Notes: a model not told the origin generated them from the letters alone. DNA of 64,000 nucleotides from Allopusillimonas ginsengisoli (GCF_004153455.1 NZ_SDQE01000010.1:107829-171828); one strand, 5' to 3'. Shown: positions 27,384 to 37,468, counted from the first letter of the stretch. Numbers and translations are program-made.

Positions 27384-28541
27384 ATGAAACTGACGGACGA
27401 AATCATTGACGATATGAAGGGCTGGCGGCATCACTTGCATGCGCATCCTGAACTCGCATTCGAGGAGTTTTCAACAGCGAAGATGGTTGCAACAGTGCTC
27501 AGGTCCTATGGCATACAGGTATACGAAGCGGTAGGCCGAACAGGGGTGGTCGGCACTCTGACGCGCGGCAAAGGGCGCTGCATTGGCCTGCGCGCCGACA
27601 TGGATGCGCTTCCCATGGATGAGCGCAATCAGTTTGCGCACAAGTCAGTTCATCCAGGAAAAATGCACGGCTGCGGGCACGACGGCCATACGGCCATGCT
27701 GTTGGGTGCGGCTGCGACGCTAAGCCGCAGCGAGGATTGGCAAGGTACAGTGAACTTCATCTTTCAACCCGCTGAAGAGGCCGAGGGTGGCGGGCGAGCG
27801 ATGATAGAAGATGACTTGTTCGAGCGATTTCCCTGCGACATGGTGTTCGGGATGCATAACTGGCCTGGGCTGCCGTTGGGGCAGTTTGCGATCAACGCCG
27901 GGCCAATGATGGCATCTTTTGACACCTTTGAAATCGATTTGCGCGGCAAGGGAGGACACGCTGCCATGCCGGAAACCGCGCAAGACATATTGCTTTGTGC
28001 AAGCAATCTTGTGGTTGCGCTACAGGCGATCGTGAGTCGCAGAATCAGTCCGCTCGGAACGGCTGTGCTCAGTGTCACGCAGATTCACGGCGGGGCATCC
28101 TGGAACGTTCTGCCCGATCAGGCCGTTGTACGCGGCACTGTCCGCTGCTATTCCCCTGAGACACAAAACCATATCCGCAATCTCCTGCAGGAGATCAGCC
28201 AGAGCGTCGCGATCACCTATGGTGCGACTGCGCACGTGGACTACCGTCTTGGCTACCCTGCCACCATCAACGCCCCCGATGCCACGGCGATCGCCGCCAA
28301 AGCGGCTGCGCGTGTCGTCGGCAACGACAATGTGCAGACCGATTGCAGACCATCCATGGCGTCGGAAGATTTCGCCTTCATGTTGAATGCCCGGCCCGGC
28401 GCCTATATCTGGCTCGGCGTGGATGCGGGCGCCACCGTGCCTCTGCACAATCCGCACTATGACTTCAACGACAAGGCGCTGGCAATCGGTACCCAGTATT
28501 GGGTCGCCCTGGTCCACGCTTTGCAGTCAGATGGCGCGTAG
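27384..28541 (+). CDS. M20-family amidohydrolase (hippurate hydrolase-like)
   Basis: 385-residue cytosolic metal-dependent amidohydrolase of the M20D group (hippurate hydrolase, N-acyl-L-amino-acid and IAA-amino-acid hydrolases). Metal and catalytic motifs are visible: GLRADMDALPM, KMHGCGHDGHTAMLLGAA, FQPAEEAEGGG and a final SEDFAFM and PLHNPHYDF. Start ATG 27384 gives the family-typical MKLTDEIIDDMKGWRHHLHAHPEL. Its promoter carries the box shared with the dipeptide-importer operon, so it may release amino acids from imported N-acyl or peptide substrates. It overlaps the convergent LysR gene by 15 bases. Confidence 0.92.
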   Translation: MKLTDEIIDDMKGWRHHLHAHPELAFEEFSTAKMVATVLRSYGIQVYEAVGRTGVVGTLTRGKGRCIGLRADMDALPMDERNQFAHKSVHPGKMHGCGHDGHTAMLLGAAATLSRSEDWQGTVNFIFQPAEEAEGGGRAMIEDDLFERFPCDMVFGMHNWPGLPLGQFAINAGPMMASFDTFEIDLRGKGGHAAMPETAQDILLCASNLVVALQAIVSRRISPLGTAVLSVTQIHGGASWNVLPDQAVVRGTVRCYSPETQNHIRNLLQEISQSVAITYGATAHVDYRLGYPATINAPDATAIAAKAAARVVGNDNVQTDCRPSMASEDFAFMLNARPGAYIWLGVDAGATVPLHNPHYDFNDKALAIGTQYWVALVHALQSDGA

Positions 28542-29444
28542 ACAGGTCAGGCCTGACGACATGTATTGCATCATGCGGTTGGCCGCCATGGAAAGCTTAC
28601 GTCCTGTGCGCGTAATCAGATGTACCTCGGCGGCCTGAAGAACGGGATGATTAACCGGAATCGACACCAGCTCGCCAGTCTGCAATTCAGTATGCGCAAC
28701 GAAATCGGGCAAGAAGGTGATGCCCAACCCCTGACTGACGAACGCTCGCAGCCCGTAGAAAGAATTGGTGGTCAACTTGGGCTGCAAGCGTACGTGCTCG
28801 GTTTGCTCCACCAGATGCAGAAGCTGTCTCATGCCATAGGTATCATGGTTAAGCGCGACAGGGAACTTCAGGCATTCCGCGAAAGCAATGGGGTTGGATC
28901 GACCCAATAGCGGAAACGCGGGCCCCACAATCGCATTGACAGGCTGTCGGCTTGACGCGCGAGAAACTACCTTGGCGTCCGGCGGCGGATTGAACACCAG
29001 GCCGATATCGGATTCATCCTCGGTGATGCGGCGCATGACCTCATTCGTGCCGCCCACGTCCAGCATCACCGATATCCCGGGAAATTCCGACGCATACCTG
29101 TGCATCGGGCCCGTCATCAAATCGGCAATGAACCCTTCTCCCAGCGCAATCCGCACGGTACCACGGTGCAGGCCACGCATCTCCTGCAATTGCATGAGCA
29201 AATCTCTCTTGTGCGCAAGCTGTTCGCGGAAGTAACTCAGTACAAGTTGCCCCGCCTCGGTCGCTTTGACGCCTCGGGTATGCCGCTCGATCAGCGGCAG
29301 CGCGAGCTCGCGCTCCAGCAGCGCAATCTGCCGGCTCACCGCGGACGGCGCAACATTGAGCGCATCGGCCGCCGCGCGCATGGTGCCCCGCTGTATGGAT
29401 TCGAAAAGGTAAATCAGCCTGGTTTCCTGAATATCTTCTGGCAT
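28527..29444 (-). CDS. LysR-family regulator of peptide/amide utilisation
   Basis: 305-residue LysR-type regulator. Helix-turn-helix at about 15-45 (SIQRGTMRAAADALNVAPSAVSRQIALLE), then a substrate-binding domain. Start ATG 29444 follows GGAG. It lies between the M20 gene (convergent) and the ABC importer operon (divergent). Both of those have the same 22-nt upstream box, so this regulator probably controls both; the box beside it is about 90 bp from its own start, fitting autoregulation. Confidence 0.9.
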   Translation of the reverse strand: MPEDIQETRLIYLFESIQRGTMRAAADALNVAPSAVSRQIALLERELALPLIERHTRGVKATEAGQLVLSYFREQLAHKRDLLMQLQEMRGLHRGTVRIALGEGFIADLMTGPMHRYASEFPGISVMLDVGGTNEVMRRITEDESDIGLVFNPPPDAKVVSRASSRQPVNAIVGPAFPLLGRSNPIAFAECLKFPVALNHDTYGMRQLLHLVEQTEHVRLQPKLTTNSFYGLRAFVSQGLGITFLPDFVAHTELQTGELVSIPVNHPVLQAAEVHLITRTGRKLSMAANRMMQYMSSGLTCLRAI

Positions 29445-29530
29445 TGAACGGACTCCGTATTCGTGACCAGGAACATGATTCGCTGCGGTCCTGTAATACG
29501 GATTGTATTGCCACGCCGTCGCCAACCAAG

Positions 29531-29552
29531 TGTTGCGCAAATTAGAACGAAA
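29531..29552. promoter_or_regulatory. Shared 22-nt box, copy 2 (ABC importer/LysR promoter)
   Basis: TGTTGC-N2-AAATTAGAAC-N-AAA, 19 of 22 identical to 27283-27304 with the same spacing, in the LysR/importer divergent region. Likely LysR operator. Confidence 0.55.
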
Positions 29553-29666
29553 GTACGCATCCTATGTTATTGGCAGGCAGTCCGCCGGCATGCATCATTG
29601 TTCTTCGGCGCACGGCTACACCGTGCAAACAGAAAAACATCCCCTCAGGGTGACGGAGGCAGAACA

Positions 29667-31457
29667 ATGAAGGAAGCGCATCTGCGCGACATGGTCGCGC
29701 ACGTACGTTCGGGCGGGTTGTCCCGCCGGACTTTCATACAGAGAATGGGTGCGCTGGGCCTTGCCGCGCCCATCGCGGGACAGTTGCTATCCTGGCACGG
29801 CGTTTCCATGGCGGCGCCATCGACTCCGCCACTGCCTCCGGATGCGGTTCGCGGCGGCGCATTGCGCCTGCTGTTCTGGCAAGGCCCCACATTGCTCAAT
29901 CCGCATTTTGCGGTAGGCACCAAAGACCAGGAGGGTTCACGGGTTTTCTATGAACCTCTGGCCGGCTGGGATCCCGAGGGTCGCCTGATGCCCGTGCTGG
30001 CCGCGGAAGTGCCCTCAGTTGAAAACGGTGGCGTCTCGCCAGATGCCAAGTCAGTGACCTGGAAGCTCAAGCCAGGCGTCAAGTGGCATGACGGCAAGCC
30101 ATTTACTGCCGACGACGTGCTGTTCAACTGGCAGTATGCGTCGGATCCGGCATCCGCGACGGTGACTATCGGGTCATACAAAGATGCGCATGTCGAGAAG
30201 GTAGACGACCTGACGATTCGGGTGACCTTCGATCAACCGACCCCGTTCTGGGCCGATGCTTTCGTGGGCGTCGTGGGCATGATCATCCCCAAACATCATT
30301 TTGAGCACTATGTGGGCGCAAAATCGCGGGAGGCGCCGGCCAACCTCAAACCCGTCGGCACGGGTCCGTACCGGTATGTGGATTTTCGCCCGGGCGACAT
30401 CCTCAAGGCCGAGCGCAACCCCGATTACCACCTGCCCGGTCGCCCTTACTTCGACACGCTCGAGATCAAAGGCGGCGGAGACGCCGTCTCAGCGGCGCGT
30501 GCGGTTCTGCAGACTGGCGAATACGACTATGCCTGGAACACGCTGGTCGAAGATGTGCTGCTCAAGCGCATGGAAGCCGCGGGCCGGGGCGTACTGGAAA
30601 TCACATACGGCGGCAATATCGAGTTCATTCAGCTCAACCCAACCGATCCGAACAAAGAAGTGGACGGGGAGCGCTCCAGTATCAAGACCGAGCACCCGCT
30701 GTTCAGCGACCCGGCCGTTCGCGAAGCCGTGAGCATTCTGATAGACCGCAAGTCAATCCAGCAACACATTTATGGCCGGCTGGGCAAGCCGGTGCGCAAC
30801 TTCATCAATGCGCCCGACCGTTTCGTCTCCCCTCATACCTCTTATGAATACAGTGTCGAGAAGGCCAATGACATTCTCGATCAGGCAGGCTGGAAGCGTG
30901 GTGCAGACAACGTGCGCGCGAAAGACGGGAAGCGCCTTTCGATGATCTTTCAGACCTCCATCAATGCGCCGCGCCAGAAAACACAGGCTATCGTCAAGCA
31001 GGCCTGTCGCGAGGCGGGTATCGAGCTCGAACTCAAGTCCGTCAATGCCTCGGTGTACTTTTCCGCAGACCTGGCCAACCCCGAAAGCAACACCAAGTTC
31101 TATGCCGACATGCAGATGTATACCCAGAGCATGACAGAGCCCGATCCGCAGAAGTTCATGACGCAGTTCGTGTCTTGGGAAGTGGCAAGCAAAGCCAATG
31201 GCTGGCAGGGGCGCAACGTGCTGCGCTGGCGCAATGAGGAATTTGACACGCTGTTCAAAGTCGCCGCCGAGGAAACCGACCCTGTCAAACGCGCGGAGAT
31301 CTACATCAAGATGAACGATCTGATCGTGGGCGGCAACAATCTGCAGCCCTTGCTGCATCGCGCAGTTGTCGCTGCACGCAGCAAAAAGCTCACGCCCTTT
31401 CTGAGCGGCTGGGACAGCACATTGTGGCGGCTGCCCGACTGGTATCGCACCGCCTGA
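29667..31457 (+). CDS. Dipeptide-type ABC transporter substrate-binding protein (Tat-exported)
   Basis: 596-residue periplasmic solute-binding protein of family 5 (DppA/OppA/nickel-type). Start ATG 29667 has GGAGG upstream. A Tat signal is visible (LSRRTFIQRMGALGLAAPIAG), unusual for this family but common in beta-proteobacterial paralogues. Family motifs include WKLKPGVKWHDGKPFTADDVLFNW and PVGTGPYRYVDF. It is first in the operon with two permeases, a fused ATPase and prolyl iminopeptidase, pointing to peptides or amino-acid amides as cargo. Confidence 0.92.
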   Translation: MKEAHLRDMVAHVRSGGLSRRTFIQRMGALGLAAPIAGQLLSWHGVSMAAPSTPPLPPDAVRGGALRLLFWQGPTLLNPHFAVGTKDQEGSRVFYEPLAGWDPEGRLMPVLAAEVPSVENGGVSPDAKSVTWKLKPGVKWHDGKPFTADDVLFNWQYASDPASATVTIGSYKDAHVEKVDDLTIRVTFDQPTPFWADAFVGVVGMIIPKHHFEHYVGAKSREAPANLKPVGTGPYRYVDFRPGDILKAERNPDYHLPGRPYFDTLEIKGGGDAVSAARAVLQTGEYDYAWNTLVEDVLLKRMEAAGRGVLEITYGGNIEFIQLNPTDPNKEVDGERSSIKTEHPLFSDPAVREAVSILIDRKSIQQHIYGRLGKPVRNFINAPDRFVSPHTSYEYSVEKANDILDQAGWKRGADNVRAKDGKRLSMIFQTSINAPRQKTQAIVKQACREAGIELELKSVNASVYFSADLANPESNTKFYADMQMYTQSMTEPDPQKFMTQFVSWEVASKANGWQGRNVLRWRNEEFDTLFKVAAEETDPVKRAEIYIKMNDLIVGGNNLQPLLHRAVVAARSKKLTPFLSGWDSTLWRLPDWYRTA

Positions 31458-31503
31458 CGCATCTGCCGTCTTCATCCTTGTTCAGGACAGGAACACTTCA
31501 TCA

Positions 31504-32463
31504 ATGGTTTCATACTTACTTCGGCGATTGCTGATCGCCCTGCCCAGCCTGCTGGCAATCAGTCTCATCTTGTTCGCGGTACTCGCCCTGGCGCCCGGCG
31601 ATCCATTCGGCGAGCTTGCGCAAAATCCCGTCATACCGCCCGAGGTACGGGCTGCGCTGCGCGCCCAGTTCGGGCTCGATGATCCGCTGCTGGTACGCTA
31701 CTTTCACTGGCTAAGCGCCATGGCACAAGGCGATTGGGGGTTCTCGTTCGCCAACCGCATCAATGTCGACGAACTCATTCTGCAACGTCTGCCCACTACA
31801 CTGTATGTCATCGGCTCAGCGCAAGTCCTTGCACTGCTGGTCGCCCTGCCCGTCGGCATTCTGGCCGCCATCCGGCCATACTCCATCTTCGATCAACTGG
31901 CCAACACCTTCGCCTTCGTCGGATTCTCCCTGCCGACGTTTTTTACCGGCCTGTTGCTCATTATGGTGTTCTCCATCAATCTGGACTGGCTGCCTTTCGT
32001 GTATCGATCGGACCTCTCGTCAACGGGCTGGCAGTGGGCCTGGGATCAGTTCAAGCAGAGCATCATGCCCATTGCCGTGCTGGGGCTGTTCCAGGGAGCC
32101 TCGTATACACGGTACGTACGCTCGGCCATGTTGGACGTAGTAGGTCTGGATTACGTGACCACGGCAAGAGCCAAGGGCTTGCACGAGCGTACCGTGATCA
32201 TCGGTCACGCGGCGCGCAACGCAATGATTCCGGTGGTGACCATGGTCGCGCTGCAGATGCCCATGGTATTCGGCGGCGCCATCGTCACCGAGGAAATCTT
32301 CCGCGTACCAGGCATCGGGTCCTTGCTGATCAACGCCATTCTTGCCAGCGACACGCCTGTTGTCATGGCCATCACGTTCGTGTTTGCCTGCCTCGTCATT
32401 TTCTTCAACCTCATTGCAGACTTACTCTATGGCTTCCTCGATCCCCGCATCAGTTTCAGTTGA
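31504..32463 (+). CDS. Peptide ABC transporter permease, DppB-like
   Basis: 319-residue inner-membrane permease with six hydrophobic helices. The N-terminus (MVSYLLRRLLIALPSLLAIS) and the EAA-like loop DYVTTARAKGLHERTVIIGH are typical of DppB/GsiC proteins. It lies 46 bp after the binding-protein gene and its 3' end overlaps the next permease gene by 35 bases. Confidence 0.93.
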   Translation: MVSYLLRRLLIALPSLLAISLILFAVLALAPGDPFGELAQNPVIPPEVRAALRAQFGLDDPLLVRYFHWLSAMAQGDWGFSFANRINVDELILQRLPTTLYVIGSAQVLALLVALPVGILAAIRPYSIFDQLANTFAFVGFSLPTFFTGLLLIMVFSINLDWLPFVYRSDLSSTGWQWAWDQFKQSIMPIAVLGLFQGASYTRYVRSAMLDVVGLDYVTTARAKGLHERTVIIGHAARNAMIPVVTMVALQMPMVFGGAIVTEEIFRVPGIGSLLINAILASDTPVVMAITFVFACLVIFFNLIADLLYGFLDPRISFS

Positions 32464-33367
32464 AACACCCCCGCCCCTGGACACCACGGCGCCGGTATCC
32501 GCTGCGCGGGATCTGGCCCGGCGTTTCACACAACACAAGCTGGCGACACTGAGCGTCGGTATTCTGCTGCTGCTGGTGCTGAGCGTTGTGATCGGGCCCT
32601 GGTTCTGGCCTATCAGCATCAGCGATATCGACCTGGCAGCCAGCCTGCAACCGCCCTCCTGGCAACACCCCCTGGGCACGGATGACCTGGGGCAGGACCT
32701 GCTGGCGCGCATGATGTACGGCGGCCGTATTTCGTTGGCAGTGGGCGTGACGGCCATGCTGGTGTCGGCAGTGATAGGCATTCTGGTGGGTGCGGTATCC
32801 GGCATTTCGCGAGGCCGAACCGGGCCGTTCCTGATGTGGGTAACCGACGTCTTTCTGTCCCTGCCCCAGCTACCGCTGCTGCTGCTGATTCTTTACCTGT
32901 TTCGCGACAATCTCAAGCAGATGTTCGGCGTGGAAGGCGGTGTGTTCGTGCTTGTGGTGGTGGTCATTGGCGGACTGCGCTGGATGCCGATCGCCCGTCT
33001 CGTACGCGCTCAGTTTCTGTCATTGCGCGAAAAAGAGTTCGTGGAGGCCGCCCAGGCCGCAGGCGCTACGCGCTGGCGTCAGATCTGGCGACACATCCTG
33101 CCGAATGCCCTCGGGCCGGTCATCGTAGCCAGCACCATCGAGGTGTCGGTAGCCATCATTGCAGAGTCGACGCTCTCTTTTCTTGGGCTTGGGTTCCCTC
33201 CCGATGTCCCTACCTGGGGTCGCCTGCTGTTCGACGCCAAGGATTATCTGAGCATCGTACCTTATGCGGCGATGATTCCGGGCGCGGCCATTTTCCTTAC
33301 CGTGCTGTCCATCAACTTCATCGGCGATGGATTGCGCGATGCGCTCGATCCTCGTCGTGTTTTCTGA
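32429..33367 (+). CDS. Peptide ABC transporter permease, DppC-like
   Basis: 312-residue permease of the DppC/GsiD type. The start at ATG 32429 lies inside the preceding permease gene and begins a Pro-rich cytosolic tail before the first helix (LATLSVGILLLLVLSVVIGPW). The segment HPLGTDDLGQDLLARMMYGG and the EAA loop EFVEAAQAAGATRWRQIWRHILPN are family signatures. It pairs with the DppB-like protein. Confidence 0.93.
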   Translation: MASSIPASVSVETPPPLDTTAPVSAARDLARRFTQHKLATLSVGILLLLVLSVVIGPWFWPISISDIDLAASLQPPSWQHPLGTDDLGQDLLARMMYGGRISLAVGVTAMLVSAVIGILVGAVSGISRGRTGPFLMWVTDVFLSLPQLPLLLLILYLFRDNLKQMFGVEGGVFVLVVVVIGGLRWMPIARLVRAQFLSLREKEFVEAAQAAGATRWRQIWRHILPNALGPVIVASTIEVSVAIIAESTLSFLGLGFPPDVPTWGRLLFDAKDYLSIVPYAAMIPGAAIFLTVLSINFIGDGLRDALDPRRVF

Positions 33368-33382
33368 CCACAGGCCTTTCGC

Positions 33383-35188
33383 ATGCGTATTCAACCTGTT
33401 CTTTCTGTCGATAATCTGATCACCGAACTGTACGCAGACGGGCAATGGCGGCCTGTTGTTTCAGGCGTTTCTTTCGAGCTGGCGCCACGCGACACCGTAG
33501 CGCTGGTGGGCGAATCCGGATCAGGCAAAAGTATGACTGCCCTCTCCCTGATGGGGCTTGCGCCCCGCCGGATCAGCCGGGTAAAAGGAAGCGCTCGCCT
33601 GCAGGACGTGGAATTACTGTCGTTATCGGCACCTCAGTATGCCCAGCACCGCGGTAACGACATGGCCATGATCTTCCAGGAGCCGATGACCAGCCTGAAC
33701 CCCGTGCTGAAGATAGGTTTCCAGATATCAGAAGCCTTGTGCCGGCATCGTGGATTGTCACGCGCAGCGGCCCGCGCCGAGGCCATCCGGCTACTCGACC
33801 GCGTACAGATCCCCGCCGCGGCATCACGCGTCGATGAGTATCCCCATAAGTTTTCCGGCGGTATGCGGCAGCGGGTCATGATCGCAATGGCGCTCGCCTG
33901 CCAGCCCAAACTGCTCATTGCCGACGAGCCAACCACTGCGCTGGACGTGACCATCCAGGCTCAAATCCTTGAACTCATCCGCACCATTCAGCAGGAAGAC
34001 GGCATGGCAGTGCTGTTCATCACTCATGACATGGGCGTGGTGGCAGAGATCGCGGATCGCACGCTGGTCATGTACCACGGCAAGGTCGTAGAACAAGGCG
34101 CCACATCGGAAATTTTTTGTCGTCCCACACATCCTTATACACGCATGTTGCTGGCTTCCGTTCCACGTTTGGGTTCCATGGTGGGCAGCCGGCATCCACG
34201 CCCTTTTACCATCGCGAGCGTGGACGGCGTGGCCGGCCAGGATCCTGAAGAACATGTCACCGTACAGGCGGCCGCCTCCCCGGTACTGGAGGTCAAGGGG
34301 CTCACGACGCGCTTTGACATTCGCGCCGGCATGTTCAAGGCGCTCAAGGGCCGCGTGCATGCCGTCGAAAACATCAGCTTTACGCTGCAGCCCGGAGAAA
34401 CCCTATCGCTGGTCGGAGAATCCGGATCGGGAAAATCAACCACCGGCCGGTCCATTCTTCGCCTTAACGAGCCCACCACAGGTTCCATAAAACTGTGCGG
34501 CGAAGACCTTATGCAACTGGATGCCAATGCGCTGCGCGAGCGCCGCAGCCGGATTCAGATGATTTTCCAGGATCCCTTTGCCAGTCTGAACCCACGCATG
34601 CAGGTAGGCGCGTCGATTGCGGAACCACTGCTCATCAATGGCACGGTGCCGCGCGAACAAATACGCGACACCGTCGCCAGGCTGCTGAAGCGCGTGGGGC
34701 TGTCGCCCAATGCCGCGCACCGCTATCCACACGAATTTTCGGGCGGTCAGCGACAGCGCATCTGCATCGCGCGCGCGCTGTCGGTGAACCCGCACGTTAT
34801 CGTGGCTGACGAAGCCGTGTCTGCGCTGGATGTCTCCATCAAGGCGCAAGTGGTGAACCTGCTCATGGAGTTGCAGGCTGAGCATGGCATCGCCTATCTT
34901 TTCATTTCGCATGATATGGCTGTCGTGGAAAGGGTAAGCCATCGCGTGGCGGTGATGTATCTGGGCGAAATCGTGGAAATCGGCCCCCGGGAATCCATAT
35001 TTCGCAACCCGCAGCACCCCTATACCAAGCGCCTGATCGACGCTGTGCCCATAGCCGATCCGTCCCAGCGAGGTCGGGCGCGCAGCGTTTCAGGCCAGGA
35101 GCCCGCAAGTGCGATACGCGGCCTGGATTTCATTCCTCAACAGCGCATCATGCGCAAAGTAGACGAAGGTCATTATGTCCATAGCTGA
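33383..35188 (+). CDS. Fused double ATPase of peptide ABC transporter (DppD-DppF/GsiA-like)
   Basis: 601-residue cytosolic ATPase with two complete nucleotide-binding domains. First: Walker A GESGSGKS (43-50), signature FSGGMRQR, Walker B LLIADEPTTALD. Second: Walker A GESGSGKS near 345, signature FSGGQRQR, Walker B VIVADEAVSALD. Each half ends with the oligopeptide-type C-terminal extension (HPYTRMLL; HPYTKRLI). The single protein replaces separate DppD and DppF, as in GsiA/YejF. It overlaps the prolyl iminopeptidase gene by 14 bases. Confidence 0.95.
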   Translation: MRIQPVLSVDNLITELYADGQWRPVVSGVSFELAPRDTVALVGESGSGKSMTALSLMGLAPRRISRVKGSARLQDVELLSLSAPQYAQHRGNDMAMIFQEPMTSLNPVLKIGFQISEALCRHRGLSRAAARAEAIRLLDRVQIPAAASRVDEYPHKFSGGMRQRVMIAMALACQPKLLIADEPTTALDVTIQAQILELIRTIQQEDGMAVLFITHDMGVVAEIADRTLVMYHGKVVEQGATSEIFCRPTHPYTRMLLASVPRLGSMVGSRHPRPFTIASVDGVAGQDPEEHVTVQAAASPVLEVKGLTTRFDIRAGMFKALKGRVHAVENISFTLQPGETLSLVGESGSGKSTTGRSILRLNEPTTGSIKLCGEDLMQLDANALRERRSRIQMIFQDPFASLNPRMQVGASIAEPLLINGTVPREQIRDTVARLLKRVGLSPNAAHRYPHEFSGGQRQRICIARALSVNPHVIVADEAVSALDVSIKAQVVNLLMELQAEHGIAYLFISHDMAVVERVSHRVAVMYLGEIVEIGPRESIFRNPQHPYTKRLIDAVPIADPSQRGRARSVSGQEPASAIRGLDFIPQQRIMRKVDEGHYVHS

Positions 35189-36110
35189 TCCCTTTGACAC
35201 CGGCTGGCTCGACGTTGGCGATGGCCATCGCCTGTACTATGAACAATCCGGCAACCCCGAAGGCATTCCTGCCGTACTGCTTCATGGCGGCCCGGGAGAC
35301 GGATCACGCCCTGGCAATCGCCGCTTCTTTGACAAAGACGTATACAGACTGGTGATGTTTGACCAGCGCGGCGCTGGGCAATCTACACCCGCAGCCGGCC
35401 TGAGCGCCAACACGACACAGCATCTGCTGGACGATATCGAGCGTCTGCGCGCACACTTGGGCGTGTCGCGATGGCTGGTCAGCGGCGGCTCATGGGGCAG
35501 CTTCCTTGCCATGGCATATGCCATTGCCTGTCCACAGCATGTGCGCGGTCTGGTGCTGCGCGGCATTGTCCTGGGCGGACAGGATCAGGTGGACTGGTGG
35601 TTTAATGGTCGCGACATCATGTTTCCCGACCTGCATGAGCGGCTGCGCACCTATGTACCGCAAGAGGAGCAAGACGATCTCCTGCACGCCTATTACCAAC
35701 GGCTGACAAACCCCGATCCAGCGATTCATATGCCTGCGGCCATGCGGCTGCGCGAATACATGGCGCCGATGACGCGGCTTGTTCCCGACGAAACAGCAGC
35801 GCCTGTGATCGACCCACAACATGCACTCAAGATAGGGCGGCTTTGGACACACTACTGCGTAAATCGCTTTTTCATGCCCGACAACCACATACTGGACCAC
35901 ATCGGAACACTGCAGCGCATACCGGCCATTATTGTTCAGGGCCGCTATGATGTGGTCACACCCTTTCGCGCCGCGCATCGGCTAAGCCAGGCCTGGCCAC
36001 AGGCACAGCTGATGGGCATACAGCAAGGAGGCCATTCCGCCGACGATCCGGCAATCTCGGCAGCCTTGGTGGCGGCACACAGCAGCATCGCTGCGATGCT
36101 GCTGCCCTGA
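35175..36110 (+). CDS. pip: Proline iminopeptidase (peptidase S33)
   Basis: 311-residue alpha/beta hydrolase that removes N-terminal proline from peptides. Family features: LHGGPGDGSRPGNRRFFD (oxyanion loop), nucleophile Ser in GGSWGS, acid Asp in QGRYDVVTP and His in GGHSADDP. Its start lies within the ATPase gene, so it is translated with the importer; this suggests that proline-containing peptides are imported and trimmed. Length fits the family (about 310-320). Confidence 0.92.
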   Translation: MSIADPFDTGWLDVGDGHRLYYEQSGNPEGIPAVLLHGGPGDGSRPGNRRFFDKDVYRLVMFDQRGAGQSTPAAGLSANTTQHLLDDIERLRAHLGVSRWLVSGGSWGSFLAMAYAIACPQHVRGLVLRGIVLGGQDQVDWWFNGRDIMFPDLHERLRTYVPQEEQDDLLHAYYQRLTNPDPAIHMPAAMRLREYMAPMTRLVPDETAAPVIDPQHALKIGRLWTHYCVNRFFMPDNHILDHIGTLQRIPAIIVQGRYDVVTPFRAAHRLSQAWPQAQLMGIQQGGHSADDPAISAALVAAHSSIAAMLLP

Positions 36111-36117
36111 ACCGAGC

Positions 36118-37335
36118 CTAGGCCGACGCCTGCACCGGCGTATCCTCAACGCTCGCCGTTCGCATCGATTTCGCCATGGCGCTGAACCCGCGCTCCAGAT
36201 CTGCGATGAGGTCCGCCGTATCTTCCAGACCGATATGGATGCGTACACCCGGGCCGGCATAAGGCCATTGCGTGCTGGTGCGTCCGGCAGGCACGAAAGG
36301 CAATGCCAGGCTTTCGTAGCCGCCCCATGACACACCCAGGCCAAACATCTCGAGGTTATCGATAAACGCATGCAGGGCGTGCTCGGGCACCGGCTTGAGT
36401 GCTATGGCAAACAAACCGCAGGCGCCCAGAAAATCGCGTTTCCACAAGGCATGGCCAGGATGGCTGGGCAGTGCAGGGTGCAGCACTTTTTCAACCTCGG
36501 GCCGTGCTTCGAGCCATTGAGCAATCTGCAGGCCCGATACCCAATGCTGCCGCAAGCGAACACCCATCGTACGCAAGCCACGCAGCGCGAGAAATGCATC
36601 GTCGGGACTGCAGGTTTGCCCCAGGCTCTGCGACGTTTTGCTTACCGCGCCCCATGTCTGCTCGTTGCAACTTGCAATGCCCAGCATGGCGTCCGAATGC
36701 CCAACAATATATTTTGTGGCTGCCTGAACCGAGACGTCCACCCCATGCTCAAAGGCCTTGAAGTACAGCGGCGTGCCCCAGGTGTTGTCCATGACCACAT
36801 AGGCGCCCTGCGCATGGGCCGCAGCGGCGATGGCGGGAATGTCCTGGATTTCAAAAGTCTCGGATCCAGGCGACTCTACAAATACAACCTTGGTGTTGGG
36901 CTGAATAAACTCGGCAATGTTCGCGCCCAACCTGGGATCGTAACGGGTCACTTGTACGCCAAACCTGCCCAGCGTGTTATTGATGAACTCCGATGTCCAG
37001 TGATAGCCGCTGTCCGTGAGCAATATATGATCGCCAGCGGAAACCAATGCTGTCAGCACACTGGAGATGGCCGCCAGCCCCGACGGATACAGCTGCGCGC
37101 GATAACCGCCACCAATTTCAATAATGGCTTCCTGCAAGGCATGATGTGTCGCCGTGCCAAAACGGCCATACGTGCTGACGCCAAACTCATCGACCCCCTG
37201 CCTCTGCTTTCTGTCCAACCAGTGGGCCATGTTTGGACTCACCAGAGTAGAACCGCGCACAACAGGTGTATTGACTGCGCCTTGAAAGCGCTCAGGATGG
37301 CGGCCCGCGCATACGAGCCGGGAGTCTTCTCTCAT
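36118..37335 (-). CDS. metC: Cystathionine beta-lyase (PLP)
   Basis: 405-residue PLP enzyme of the Cys/Met-metabolism family, most like proteobacterial MetC, which cleaves cystathionine to homocysteine, pyruvate and ammonia. Landmarks: YGRFGTATHHALQEAI, VVMDNTWGTPLYFKAFEHG and the PLP-Lys motif SVQAATKYIVGHSDAMLG, plus GYESLALP near the C-terminus. Start ATG 37335 follows AGGG. It is convergent with the peptidase gene, 7 bp apart, and is transcribed on its own. Confidence 0.92.
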   Translation of the reverse strand: MREDSRLVCAGRHPERFQGAVNTPVVRGSTLVSPNMAHWLDRKQRQGVDEFGVSTYGRFGTATHHALQEAIIEIGGGYRAQLYPSGLAAISSVLTALVSAGDHILLTDSGYHWTSEFINNTLGRFGVQVTRYDPRLGANIAEFIQPNTKVVFVESPGSETFEIQDIPAIAAAAHAQGAYVVMDNTWGTPLYFKAFEHGVDVSVQAATKYIVGHSDAMLGIASCNEQTWGAVSKTSQSLGQTCSPDDAFLALRGLRTMGVRLRQHWVSGLQIAQWLEARPEVEKVLHPALPSHPGHALWKRDFLGACGLFAIALKPVPEHALHAFIDNLEMFGLGVSWGGYESLALPFVPAGRTSTQWPYAGPGVRIHIGLEDTADLIADLERGFSAMAKSMRTASVEDTPVQASA

Positions 37336-37468
37336 TATTGGTACCCTGTATGATTTTTCGCCGCGAACCCGGCGTGTGTGTAAGATGAGTATAGAAGGAG
37401 TACCGTATAAGAAATTATCAATTTTCCCGGGTTTAACAGCGCAAAAGAGAATATTTTTCTATCAGACC

